This document shows, piece by piece, positions 1 to 8,113 of a DNA stretch of 64,000 bases. Positions within the stretch are counted from its first letter, which is position 1. Each line of letters begins with the position of its first letter. The position numbers and the translations under genes were made by a program. The notes below the pieces were generated by a model, which was given only the letters and a program-made list of their open reading frames with translations, did not search any database and was not told where the DNA came from. This stretch comes from JAHRAW01 sp965243285 (GTDB taxonomy: Bacteria > Pseudomonadota > Gammaproteobacteria > Arenicellales > Poriferihabitantaceae), in assembly GCA_965243285.1 (NCBI GenBank), contig OZ251537.1, positions 1,488,001 to 1,552,000 of the forward strand, written 5' to 3'.

Positions 1-2
1 AC

Positions 3-338
3 TATCTATCCGATGCGCTGGCGGCCGAAGTCGGCGGCGTCGGCATCGCCCCCGGCGCCAACATCGCCGACCACATCGCCGTATTCGAAGCCACCCACGG
101 CACCGCCCCCAAGTATACCGACCAAAACAAGGTCAACCCGTCCTCATTAATGTTCTCCGGCGTGATGATGCTGGAATATATCGGCTGGCATGAAGCGGCG
201 ACGCTAATCAACCATGCCTTCATCAAAACCTTAGCCGACAAAGTCGTAACCTACGACTTCGCCCGCCAACTGGAAGGCGCCCAAACCGTCTCCACCAGCG
301 GTTTCGCCGATGCCTTGATCGATAAGATTAACGCGTAG
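3..338 (+). CDS. icd: Isocitrate dehydrogenase (NADP), C-terminal part
   Basis: The window opens inside this gene; the reading frame runs from base 3 to a TAG stop and gives the last 111 residues. They match the end of the E. coli-type NADP-dependent isocitrate dehydrogenase, a TCA-cycle enzyme of the cytoplasm. Visible family signatures are YLSDALAAEVGG, GIAPGANIAD, FEATHGTAPKYTDQNKVNP, which lies in the coenzyme-binding region, and VTYDFARQLEGA near the end. The full protein is usually about 416 residues, so roughly three quarters of the gene lies outside the window. A restriction gene starts 54 bases downstream. In E. coli the 3' end of icd is an integration site for prophage e14, which makes the position of that neighbour notable. 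Confidence 0.95.
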   Translation, partial: YLSDALAAEVGGVGIAPGANIADHIAVFEATHGTAPKYTDQNKVNPSSLMFSGVMMLEYIGWHEAATLINHAFIKTLADKVVTYDFARQLEGAQTVSTSGFADALIDKINA

Positions 339-392
339 TGCGCAAACTATAATAGTCCCAACATTCCACGACTTCCTTTGGAGAATCATTAC

Positions 393-2246
393 ATGTCCGG
401 TCAAAACAACAACGACAGCCATCGCAAAACCGTCGGCCAATGGCTCTCCGAGGATTATGAATGGCGCATCCCTGTCTATCAGCGTCACTATGCGTGGAAT
501 CCCGAACAAGAATTTGGCCCCACCCAACTATTCTGGGAAACGGTGCATGAACAAGCCAAAAAACGTTTGAATGGCCAGAAAGTTGACCCGCATTATTTTG
601 GCGCCATCTTGGTGGAGTACAAAGAGGGAAGCGCGCAAAGCATCCAAAAATACGATGTGGTGGATGGGCAACAACGGCTGACCACGCTTAATGTCGCGCT
701 GTTCGCCGTCATTAGTGCAGCCAGCGGGCTTGGTTATCGGGCGGAAGCGCGAGACAAACTGGAGAAATATATTTTTAATGACCCAACACCCGAGTCTTGC
801 GAGAAACCGAAATTAGTACCCACCAATTTCGATCGCGCCCAATTTAGAAATTTATTGTCAAGCGCATTTGAGGTGTCACGGGCACCTAAGGATGATAGCG
901 ACCAGGCGAAAAAATCTAAAATTGTGCAGTCGTGTAATTTTTTCAAGGAGAAATTTAAAACATTCATCAAGAACAACATCTCCATGGGCAATGCGGTGGT
1001 CATTGACATGCTAATAGAAACCATTCTGGAAGGGTTTGAGTTGGTATTGATTCAGCTCAAAGAAACTGATGAAGCGCAAATAGTATTTGAGTCTTTAAAC
1101 AACACCGCCTTGCCATTAACCACATTCGATCTCATTCGCAACAATATTTTTTATCGTGCCGACAAAGAGTCTCCAGGGAATGATGTGGATCTGTTCAATA
1201 GCCCTGAATGGCAACAATTTGAAGATACTTTTTGGGAAGAAACGCCTGGCCGTAGCAATAAAATTTCGCATATCGAATCCTATATTGCCCGCATGCTAAT
1301 GGCCAAAACACAACGCGATTTTCTGTTGAATCGCAACTCCATTTTCAAGGAATATAAGAAATTTGCCGCTGATGAAGCGGCCTCGGGCTTAAACACAGGT
1401 GCCGAAACAAAAACCATTTCCGAGTATGTCGATGTCTATAAATATCTTGTCGGGAAAAGCAAAACAAACCCGCTGGGCGATGAATTTGATTTCGGCTATT
1501 TCATGCTTGCAACATGCAAGAGCATGGATTTTTATCCAGTCATTTTCATGATCGCCAAATGCGATTCTTCAGTCCAAGACAAGCAAAATATGCTCTATCT
1601 TTTGGAGATTTATGTGATTCGTAGACACTTATGTGACTGGACATCGGGAAACTATAATAAACAAGCGTCTAGAATTTGTAAGGTGTTCGGCCACAAACCG
1701 AGTTATGAAAAACTTGCTGAACACTTAAATGATTCACAAGAAAGTGAAACTCGAAAGTTTCCGAGCAACGAAAAAATTTCCAGTGCTTGCTTGAATAATA
1801 ATTTCAATAAAAGCGACCTGAAAAAATACATATTCCATCGGATATTGCATCATACCGCTGCCAAAATGGATGATATACCCGCTTCATCAAAGCTGGTTAT
1901 TGATCACATTATGCCAAAAGCATGGCGTGCTACAGCGGGGTGGGTAGATGATTTCGAAAGGGCTGACAAATCAGAACATGAAGCATTAAAGGAGTTTGCA
2001 AAAGATAATGTGGATATTAAAATCCAAACTATCGGCAACCTAACACCCCTATCCAAAGGGATAAATTTGAAAAAATCCGACGGCTGGACAAGCACTGCCG
2101 GGACAAAATACCGGTTGGCAAAATGCGACCTAAAGATGACTCGCCAGCTGGCCGATAAGGATAAATGGGGCGTAGATGAAATAGACGAAAGGAGCAAAGA
2201 ACTCGCGGCAATTATTTGCGATATTTGGCCTCGGGATATTAAATAA
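393..2246 (+). CDS. GmrSD-type modification-dependent (type IV) restriction protein, DUF262 + DUF1524
   Basis: Probable single-chain type IV restriction enzyme, a cytoplasmic defence protein that attacks modified (for example glucosylated) phage DNA. The N-terminal DUF262 part shows IPVYQRHYAW (about residues 26-35) and VVDGQQRLTT (about 88-97), the conserved DGQQR nucleotide-handling motif, then a helical stretch with ESLNNTALPLTTFDLIRN. The C-terminal DUF1524 part carries an HNH-like nuclease: VIDHIMPKAW, then TIGNLTPLSKGINLKKSDGW. I chose ATG 393 because GGAG at 380-383 is well spaced; a longer TTG start at 378 would lie on that ribosome site. The gene is visibly richer in A and T than its neighbours, consistent with transfer. 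It stands alone between icd and a membrane-protein gene. The domains are clear; the DNA substrate is inferred from the family. Confidence 0.88.
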   Translation: MSGQNNNDSHRKTVGQWLSEDYEWRIPVYQRHYAWNPEQEFGPTQLFWETVHEQAKKRLNGQKVDPHYFGAILVEYKEGSAQSIQKYDVVDGQQRLTTLNVALFAVISAASGLGYRAEARDKLEKYIFNDPTPESCEKPKLVPTNFDRAQFRNLLSSAFEVSRAPKDDSDQAKKSKIVQSCNFFKEKFKTFIKNNISMGNAVVIDMLIETILEGFELVLIQLKETDEAQIVFESLNNTALPLTTFDLIRNNIFYRADKESPGNDVDLFNSPEWQQFEDTFWEETPGRSNKISHIESYIARMLMAKTQRDFLLNRNSIFKEYKKFAADEAASGLNTGAETKTISEYVDVYKYLVGKSKTNPLGDEFDFGYFMLATCKSMDFYPVIFMIAKCDSSVQDKQNMLYLLEIYVIRRHLCDWTSGNYNKQASRICKVFGHKPSYEKLAEHLNDSQESETRKFPSNEKISSACLNNNFNKSDLKKYIFHRILHHTAAKMDDIPASSKLVIDHIMPKAWRATAGWVDDFERADKSEHEALKEFAKDNVDIKIQTIGNLTPLSKGINLKKSDGWTSTAGTKYRLAKCDLKMTRQLADKDKWGVDEIDERSKELAAIICDIWPRDIK

Positions 2247-2300
2247 GCACCACCAAATCAACGCCACAGACCATAAACATCAACTCACCTCAAAAACCCC

Positions 2301-2990
2301 ATGTCCGCGAAAAAAATCATCATTTTTTCGATCATCTTGTTGCTGGCGGCGGCGCTGGTGTATTTCGGGCCGGAGCAGTATCTCAACCTCGAGTATGTTA
2401 AATCCCAGCTCGGGCGGGTTATCGAATATCGGCACGCCCAGCCGCTGGCGGCGGCGCTGATATTCACGGCGCTGTATGTGACGGTGGCGGCTGCTTCGAT
2501 TCCCGGGGCGTTGATACTGACCCTCGCCGGCGGGGCGATATTCGGCTTTGTGGTCGGTTCGTTGTTAGTGTCGATTTCCGCCACCACCGGCGCCACCATC
2601 GCGTTTTTGATTTCGCGCTATCTGTTTGACGATTGGGTGCAGCATAAAATGGGCGAACGCCTGACCAAAGTGCGCGAAAAATTTCGCGTCGAAGGGGCCT
2701 TATATCTGTTTTCCATCCGCTTGGTGCCGGCCTTCCCGTTTTTTGTGGTGAATTTGGTCATGGGTTTGACCTCGATCAAAACCACCACCTATATGGCGGC
2801 CTCGTTTTTAGGCATGTTGGCGCCGAGTATGGTGTTCGTAAACGCCGGCACCCAACTGGCGAAATTGGAGTCGGTCAACGGCTTGTTGTCGCCGCAAATC
2901 ATCGCCTCATTCGTGTTGTTGGCGGTGTTCCCCTATGCCGCAAAATATGCCTTAAGATTCATCGCCGCCCGTCGCACCCCCAAACATTAG
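2301..2990 (+). CDS. TVP38/TMEM64 family inner-membrane protein (VTT domain)
   Basis: A 229-residue integral membrane protein of the VTT/SNARE-associated (DedA-like) superfamily. An N-terminal membrane segment (about residues 5-22) is followed by hydrophobic segments near 50-68 and 72-95, the family signature FSIRLVPAFPFFVVNLVMG at about 136-154, and further segments to the C-terminus. Members are thought to act in lipid scrambling or transport, but the exact substrate is unknown. It lies 44 bases upstream of a flavoprotein disulfide oxidoreductase on the same strand, a pairing seen in many proteobacteria, so the two are probably co-transcribed. The last codons lie in a 41-base tandem duplication that also carries the downstream start codon. 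Confidence 0.85.
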   Translation: MSAKKIIIFSIILLLAAALVYFGPEQYLNLEYVKSQLGRVIEYRHAQPLAAALIFTALYVTVAAASIPGALILTLAGGAIFGFVVGSLLVSISATTGATIAFLISRYLFDDWVQHKMGERLTKVREKFRVEGALYLFSIRLVPAFPFFVVNLVMGLTSIKTTTYMAASFLGMLAPSMVFVNAGTQLAKLESVNGLLSPQIIASFVLLAVFPYAAKYALRFIAARRTPKH

Positions 2991-3039
2991 CCATGAAATT
3001 CATCGCCGCCCGTCTCACCCCCAAACATTAGCCATGAAA
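2958..3039 (+). repeat. 41-bp tandem duplication at a gene junction
   Basis: Two adjacent 41-base copies (2958-2998 and 2999-3039) differ at one base (G at 2974, T at 3015). Each copy holds the last codons of the TVP38-family gene, its TAG stop, and an ATGAAA start. The second copy supplies the start of the oxidoreductase gene. The first leaves a 12-codon mini-ORF that repeats the upstream protein's C-terminus. Confidence 0.95.
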
Positions 3040-4551
3040 CCTCGCCATTACGATGCCAATTTAATCGTCATCGGCGCCGGTAGCGCCGGTTTGGTCAGCG
3101 CCTATATCGGCGCCGCGATCAAAGCCCGGGTGATATTGATCGAACAAAGCGACATGGGCGGCGACTGCTTGAATACCGGATGCGTGCCGTCGAAATCCTT
3201 GCTCGCCTCGGCCAAATTTATGCACCAAATCAAGCGCGCGGCGGATTACGGCATCAAATCCGCCACCGCGGAATTCGATTTCGCCGATGTCATGCAACGT
3301 GTGCACGCCATCATCGCCGCCATCGCCCCGCATGATTCGGCGCAGCGCTACACCGAACTCGGCGTGGAAGTGCACAAAGGGCGCGCCGAAATCACCTCGC
3401 CGCACAGCGTCATGGTGCGCACCGCCGATGGCGAGCAGCGCGAGTTGACCGCGCGCGGCATCATCATCGCCACCGGCGGGGCGCCGTTTGTGCCGCCTAT
3501 TCCGGGGCTGGATAAAGTGGACATCCTCACCTCGGACAACATCTGGCAACTGCGCACGCTGCCGAAAAAATTGTTGGTGTTGGGCGGCGGCCCCATCGGC
3601 TGCGAGTTGGCACAATGTTTCGCGCGTTTCGGCAGCGCCGTAACCATGGTGGAAATGTTGCCGCAAATTATGATTCGCGAAGACCCGGAAATCGCCGCCG
3701 ACATCGCGGCGCGTTTTATCGCCGAGGGCATCGACTTGCGCACCAGCCATCGCGCCGAAAAAGTCATGGTGGACGGCGGGCGAAAAATGTTGCGTTGCCG
3801 TCGAATGGATTCTGGCGAGTCTGGCGATTCCAGCAAACCCGGCAAGTCCGCCGAAGCCGCCCCGGTAGACATCGAATTCGATGAAATTTTAGTCGCCGTC
3901 GGGCGCGCCGCGCGCTTGGAAAACTATGGCTTGCAACGCCTAGACATCCCCGTAGGCGCCGGCCGCAGCATCGAAACCAACGAGTATTTGCAAGCCGGCT
4001 ACTCCTCCATTTACGCCTGCGGCGATGTGGTCGGGCCGTACCAATTCACCCACGCGGCGGCGCATCAAGCGTGGTATGCGGCCGTCAATGCGTTGTTCGC
4101 GCCGTTCAAAAAATTCAAGCTCGATTACCGCGTGATGCCGTGGGCGACCTACACCGACCCAGAAGTGGCGCGCGTCGGTCTAAACGAGTTGGAGGCCGTC
4201 GCGCGCGGCATACCCTATGAGGTCACGCGTTATGATTTAGCCAATCTCGACCGCGCGTTGACCGAAGGCCAGGCCACCGGTTGCGTAAAAGCGCTCACCG
4301 TGCCGGGCCGAGATAAAATCCTCGGCGTCACCATCGTCGGCGCGCATGCGGGTGATTTAATCGCCGAATTTGTGCTCGCCATGCGCCACAATTTGGGGTT
4401 GAATAAAATCCTGCAAACCATCCACGCCTACCCCACTTGGATGGAAGCCAATAAATTCCTCGCCGGCAACTGGAAACGCGAGCACGCCCCGCCATGGGCA
4501 CTCAAAGCGCTGAAAAAATTCCACCGCGCGCGGCGCTGGCGGTGGAAATAG
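3034..4551 (+). CDS. FAD-dependent pyridine nucleotide-disulfide oxidoreductase (mercuric reductase-like)
   Basis: A 505-residue flavoprotein of the dihydrolipoamide dehydrogenase/mercuric reductase family. Visible in order: the FAD-binding GAGSAGLVSAYIG (about residues 14-26), the redox-active disulfide GGDCLNTGCVPSKS (about 45-58), the NAD(P)-binding GGGPIGCELA near 185, a second FAD contact YACGDVVG near 328, and the dimerisation domain with HAYPTWMEA near the C-terminus. It lacks an N-terminal HMA domain and the C-terminal cysteine pair expected of a true MerA, and no mer genes are near, so mercury reduction is unlikely. A short Ser/Gly-rich insert (about residues 258-275) contains small repeats. 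Its substrate is unknown. The paired TVP38-family gene suggests a membrane-linked redox role. Confidence 0.88.
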   Translation: MKPRHYDANLIVIGAGSAGLVSAYIGAAIKARVILIEQSDMGGDCLNTGCVPSKSLLASAKFMHQIKRAADYGIKSATAEFDFADVMQRVHAIIAAIAPHDSAQRYTELGVEVHKGRAEITSPHSVMVRTADGEQRELTARGIIIATGGAPFVPPIPGLDKVDILTSDNIWQLRTLPKKLLVLGGGPIGCELAQCFARFGSAVTMVEMLPQIMIREDPEIAADIAARFIAEGIDLRTSHRAEKVMVDGGRKMLRCRRMDSGESGDSSKPGKSAEAAPVDIEFDEILVAVGRAARLENYGLQRLDIPVGAGRSIETNEYLQAGYSSIYACGDVVGPYQFTHAAAHQAWYAAVNALFAPFKKFKLDYRVMPWATYTDPEVARVGLNELEAVARGIPYEVTRYDLANLDRALTEGQATGCVKALTVPGRDKILGVTIVGAHAGDLIAEFVLAMRHNLGLNKILQTIHAYPTWMEANKFLAGNWKREHAPPWALKALKKFHRARRWRWK

Positions 4552-4617
4552 TGCCCGCCATTAATCCTGGCTTTAATGTTGCCGGCTTTAATCCCGTCAG
4601 ATTTAATGTTGCCGGCA

Positions 4618-5610
4618 TCAATCTTGAATCTTCACCACCGCCCGCCCCCAATTCGAACCATCGAAATAACCCTCGAAGGCCGACGGTAAATCGTCAAACG
4701 CCACCTCGCGGGTGACGATGCTGTCTAGGTGAGTGGGTTTGAGGTCGGATCCTAAGCGCGCCCAAATGTTGTGGCAGATGTCGGCCGGTATGTCGATGGA
4801 ATTGATGCCGAGCAGCGACACGCCGCGCAAAATGAACGGCATCACCGTGGTGTTGAGTTTGTAGTCATCCACCAAACCGATGCTGGCGATGCTGCCGTGC
4901 GATTTTACCGTGCGCGTGAGCCACGCCAGCGTCTCGCCGCCGGCGTTATCCACGGCGCCGGCCCAGAGTGCTTTTTCCAACGGGCGGCTGCCCTTATCCA
5001 CGCTATGGCGGTCGATAAAATCGCTGGCGCCGAGGGCGCGCAGGTAGTCGTGCTGGGTTTTTTTGCCGGTGAACGCGGTCACCTCATAGCCATTCGCGGC
5101 CAGGATATTCACCGCGATGCTGCCCACCCCGCCGCTGGCGCCGGTGACCACCACCGGCCCATTATCCTTGCGCTGGCCGTTTTGCTCCATACGCGCCACC
5201 GCCAACGCGGCGGTCAAGCCGGCCGTGCCGAGCGCCATGGCCTCGCGCAAAGTCAGGCCGCGCGGCAGCGGCACCACGCTATCGGCCGCCACCCGCGCCA
5301 CTTGCGAATAGCCGCCATCGGCGGTCTCCGATAACCCGCAGCCGCACACCAGCACTTCATCCCCCTCGCGATAACGGCGGTCTTTGGAATGCGTGACCAC
5401 GCCGGATAAATCGATGCCGCCGTTCAGCGGAAAGCGCCGCAGAATCTTGCCGCGACCGGTGGCCGCCAATGCGTCTTTGTAGTTGATTCCCGACCACATG
5501 GGCTTGATCACCACCTCGCCGTCAGTGAGGTCGTCTACGGCAATTTGCGCAAAACCGGCCACGATTTTGTGGTCAATTTGAGCGATTCTATAGGCGCGAA
5601 ATTTAGGCAT
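4618..5610 (-). CDS. acuI: Acrylyl-CoA reductase, AcuI/YhdH family MDR oxidoreductase
   Basis: A 330-residue zinc-independent medium-chain dehydrogenase/reductase that matches E. coli YhdH along its length. Supporting stretches are SGINYKDALAATGRGKILR near residue 40, the nucleotide-binding VVVTGASGGVGSIAV near 153, RPLEKALWAGAVDNAGG near 208, and VMPFILRGVSLLGINS near 257. Family members reduce acryloyl-CoA to propionyl-CoA with NADPH, which detoxifies acrylate, for instance in DMSP-degrading marine bacteria. No DMSP genes are in the window, so the physiological role is open. It is convergent with the oxidoreductase gene upstream; the 66-base gap holds a short repeated motif (TTTAATGTTGCCGGC). 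Confidence 0.9.
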   Translation of the reverse strand: MPKFRAYRIAQIDHKIVAGFAQIAVDDLTDGEVVIKPMWSGINYKDALAATGRGKILRRFPLNGGIDLSGVVTHSKDRRYREGDEVLVCGCGLSETADGGYSQVARVAADSVVPLPRGLTLREAMALGTAGLTAALAVARMEQNGQRKDNGPVVVTGASGGVGSIAVNILAANGYEVTAFTGKKTQHDYLRALGASDFIDRHSVDKGSRPLEKALWAGAVDNAGGETLAWLTRTVKSHGSIASIGLVDDYKLNTTVMPFILRGVSLLGINSIDIPADICHNIWARLGSDLKPTHLDSIVTREVAFDDLPSAFEGYFDGSNWGRAVVKIQD

Positions 5611-5730
5611 ATTGAATACTCGATGGTTAGGGAGATTTGAGGAAATAGCCGCCGAAAAATGGCCGCCAAAAGGACTAAAAATTCGCTGCGTTACTTAAAA
5701 ACGCGCCAAAAATAGTGACAAAAGTACGCG

Positions 5731-6318
5731 CTAAACCCGCCCATGCAACGGACTGGTGCGCGGAAAATGGGCGCGCAGAAACTCCATCTGGTCGGCGAGA
5801 ATTTTACGCCCCTGCAGGTAAATGTATTCGGCGTGGGTGGGGGTGAATGGCACCGCCAGCAATTCCATGCCGGCCTCTTGGGGGGTGCGCCCGGCCTTGT
5901 GATTGTTGCAGCGCACGCAGGCCGTGACCACATTATTCCAATGATCCATGCCACCTTGGTGCAGCGGCGTTACATGGTCGCGCGACAGCCGCCGCCACGA
6001 AAATTGCCCGCCGCAATACAAACACAAATGCCCATCGCGCTGAAACAACGGGCGATTATGCAGCGGCGGCACATAGGCCTCGCGCATTTTCATCACCGCC
6101 AGATGATTGCCGTAGGTGGCGATGATGGAATTGATGTCCATGCTGCTGCGCTGCCCGCTGGCGCGATTGAAACCGCCGCGCACGCGCATGGAATTCGCCC
6201 CGCACACATACGCCACCTGCCCGAGGCACTGCAAGGTGACGGCGCGCTTGAAATCCACCCACTCCAAGGGCATGCCCGAGGCATCGGTGCGCAAAATCGG
6301 TTGAGTGGGCGGCAACAT
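5731..6318 (-). CDS. HNH endonuclease family protein
   Basis: A 195-residue protein with a C-terminal Cys4-HNH module: CLYCGGQFSWRRLSRDHVTPLHQGG, then NNVVTACVRCNNHKAGRT. The two CxxC pairs would bind structural zinc, and the DHV histidine with the Asn/His residues of the second part forms the beta-beta-alpha metal site. This short stand-alone HNH type is common next to housekeeping genes in proteobacteria and is not known to be part of a restriction system; its biological role is not established. The N-terminal 90 residues include FKRAVTLQCLGQVAYVCG. ATG at 6318 is the only convincing start. The gene lies 135 bases from pgpA on the same strand. Confidence 0.82.
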   Translation of the reverse strand: MLPPTQPILRTDASGMPLEWVDFKRAVTLQCLGQVAYVCGANSMRVRGGFNRASGQRSSMDINSIIATYGNHLAVMKMREAYVPPLHNRPLFQRDGHLCLYCGGQFSWRRLSRDHVTPLHQGGMDHWNNVVTACVRCNNHKAGRTPQEAGMELLAVPFTPTHAEYIYLQGRKILADQMEFLRAHFPRTSPLHGRV

Positions 6319-6453
6319 GGCGGATTGGGTACGAAATTTAAGCGTGAAACTTTATCATAATGGCGGCGGGGGGCTGGTCGATGGGCTAGCCGATGGCATG
6401 GGTGATGGCCTGATCGATGAAATGAGTCGTCCGATGGATTCACCGCCGCGGAT

Positions 6454-6999
6454 TCACAGCGGCCAATACGGCAGCGCCGCCCGCAACGCCAGATTTGCAA
6501 ACACCCCGGCCAGCACATCGTCTAACATGATGCCGCTGCCGCCGCCGACTCGGCGGTCGATGAGGCTAATCGGCCACGGCTTGACGATGTCGAACAAGCG
6601 AAACAAAACGAAGCCGAGCAGCACCGTCGCCGGCGATAACGGCAGCCAGCACAGCGTCACCCACAGCCCCACCATCTCGTCCCAAACAATGGCCGGGTGG
6701 TCGTGGACGCCGAGAGATTTCGCGGCCGCGGCGCACACATTAATGCCCACCACAAAGGCCGCCAGCAGCGCCGCGCCATGCCATGCCGGCGGCAATAAAT
6801 GCAGCGCCGGCAAAAACGGCACGGCCGCCAACGAACCCATCGTGCCCGGCGCCCACGGCGCCAGCCCGGCGCCAAACCCGAAGGCTAAAAAATTCCTCGG
6901 CCCAGCGCATAAATGCCGCCGACTAACCGGCGGTCTGGAGGCTGAATTCATGCGTCGATTTTTGGGCTGATGGGCGGTTTGGGCGTCAAACTCATCCAA
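6454..6999 (-). CDS. pgpA: Phosphatidylglycerophosphatase A
   Basis: A 181-residue inner-membrane phosphatase that converts phosphatidylglycerophosphate to phosphatidylglycerol. Family signatures are GLAPWAPGTMGSLAAVPF near residue 44, DEMVGLWVTL with the conserved acidic residue near 105, and FRLFDIVKPWPI then GGGSGIMLDDVLAG near 150. Several hydrophobic segments fit a polytopic protein. Start choice is uncertain: ATG 6999 gives a polar 16-residue leader, and ATG 6951 gives a length closer to the family; neither has a strong ribosome site. pgpA normally follows thiL after nusB, but here nusB is the direct neighbour. Confidence 0.9.
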   Translation of the reverse strand: MDEFDAQTAHQPKNRRMNSASRPPVSRRHLCAGPRNFLAFGFGAGLAPWAPGTMGSLAAVPFLPALHLLPPAWHGAALLAAFVVGINVCAAAAKSLGVHDHPAIVWDEMVGLWVTLCWLPLSPATVLLGFVLFRLFDIVKPWPISLIDRRVGGGSGIMLDDVLAGVFANLALRAALPYWPL

Positions 7000-7124
7000 A
7001 AATCCGACCCGGCGGGTGCATGCCGATTAATCGGCGGCCTCGACCTTAGATTGAGGCGAATTCTCGGGTTGATGGGCGGTTGCGGGCGGCGGAAAAATCA
7101 CCACCACGGCATCGATTCATTTAC

Positions 7125-7643
7125 TTAAGTTTTTGCTGGCCGCCTGCCGGCCATTTTGCCCGCCATCTCGCTATCTCGTTCACCGGCCGCGTCGCCAGCC
7201 GCATCGCCGCCGTCGATGGCGACATGTTCGTCGGAATCCGCCAGTTGTCGCGCTATTTTATCGAGCACGGCATTGACGAACTTATAGCCGTGCTGCGCGC
7301 CGAATAATTTAGCGAGGTCGATGGCTTCGTTCATGACCACTTTGGGCGGGATGTCGCGGGCGTAGCGCAACTCAAAAGCGCCCAGCCGCAAGATCGCTTG
7401 CTCGACCACATCCAACTGCTGCGGCGTGCGCTCGGTGTGGGCGTCGATCAAGGCGTCGATGGTGTCGATGTGCGCCGGGATGGCCTGGATGAGGGCGAGA
7501 AAATAATCGCGATGGCGGCCGGCGAGGTCGGCATTGCAGATGAAAGTGGCTTCGATTTGCGCCGGCGCTTGGGCCGTCATGCGCCATTGATAGAGCGCCT
7601 GCACCGCGCACCGCCGCGCCAGCCGCCTGCTGTTTCTCGCCAT
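7125..7643 (-). CDS. nusB: Transcription antitermination factor NusB
   Basis: NusB binds boxA RNA with NusE (S10) in rRNA antitermination. The start ATG 7643 gives MARNSRRLARRCAVQALYQW, the typical Arg-rich opening with the ALYQW helix. Further family residues are RDYFLALI, then TPQQLDVVEQAILRLGAFEL, DIPPKVVMNEAIDLAKLFG and YKFVNAVLDKIAR. The protein is 172 residues against about 140 usually. The extra 30 at the C-terminus are Gly/Ala/Asp-rich with a GDAAGDAAGE repeat and look like a low-complexity extension. It follows ribH by 32 bases and is probably part of the riboflavin operon, as in many gammaproteobacteria. thiL, its usual downstream neighbour, is absent. Confidence 0.94.
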   Translation of the reverse strand: MARNSRRLARRCAVQALYQWRMTAQAPAQIEATFICNADLAGRHRDYFLALIQAIPAHIDTIDALIDAHTERTPQQLDVVEQAILRLGAFELRYARDIPPKVVMNEAIDLAKLFGAQHGYKFVNAVLDKIARQLADSDEHVAIDGGDAAGDAAGERDSEMAGKMAGRRPAKT

Positions 7644-7675
7644 TTTTGCGCGCCGGTTTACAAAAAATGTTCGGC

Positions 7676-8113
7676 TTAAAGGCGTTGCTGCAGCGCCGCC
7701 ATCTTGATGGCGGCCATGGCGGCGGCGGCGCCTTTGTCGCCGCGCTTTGGGTCGGCGCGGTATTCGGCTTGGCGCAAGGTGTCGGTGGTCAGCACGCCGA
7801 AAATAATCGGCGCCTGCCCACGCAAATTGAGGGTGGCGATGGCGCGCGCGCATTCGCCAGCGACATAATCAAAATGCGGGGTTTGGCCGCGAATGACCGC
7901 GCCCAAGGCGATGATGGCGGCGTATTTTTTCGTCGCCAGCAGTTTTTGGCACGCCCATGGAATCTCAAAAGCACCGGGTACATCGACAACATCGAGTGGC
8001 GAATCACCCTTATGGCGGGCGAAAACCGCTTGGGCGCCGGCGAGCAAATTTTGGGCGATGCCGGCATAAAAACTCGCCACCACCACGCCATAGCGTTCGT
8101 TGATTTCAGTCAT
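7676..8113 (-). CDS. ribH: 6,7-dimethyl-8-ribityllumazine synthase
   Basis: Lumazine synthase makes the direct precursor of riboflavin from 5-amino-6-ribitylamino-uracil and dihydroxybutanone phosphate, as a cytoplasmic icosahedral or pentameric assembly. The 145-residue protein shows ERYGVVVASFYAGIAQNLL, VPGAFEIPWACQ with the substrate-binding region, ALGAVIRGQTPHFDYV carrying the catalytic histidine, and FGVLTTDTLRQAEYRA. The length is close to the family norm. The start overlaps the end of the ribB-like gene by 8 bases, so translation is probably coupled. Its product is used by ribE in the same operon. Confidence 0.96.
   Translation of the reverse strand: MTEINERYGVVVASFYAGIAQNLLAGAQAVFARHKGDSPLDVVDVPGAFEIPWACQKLLATKKYAAIIALGAVIRGQTPHFDYVAGECARAIATLNLRGQAPIIFGVLTTDTLRQAEYRADPKRGDKGAAAAMAAIKMAALQQRL

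Noticed and set aside
341..392. Promoter of the GmrSD-type gene with TATAAT at 348-353
   Set aside because: The -10 box is perfect, but no -35 box lies at a suitable distance (TTGATC is 26 bases away), so I do not annotate it.
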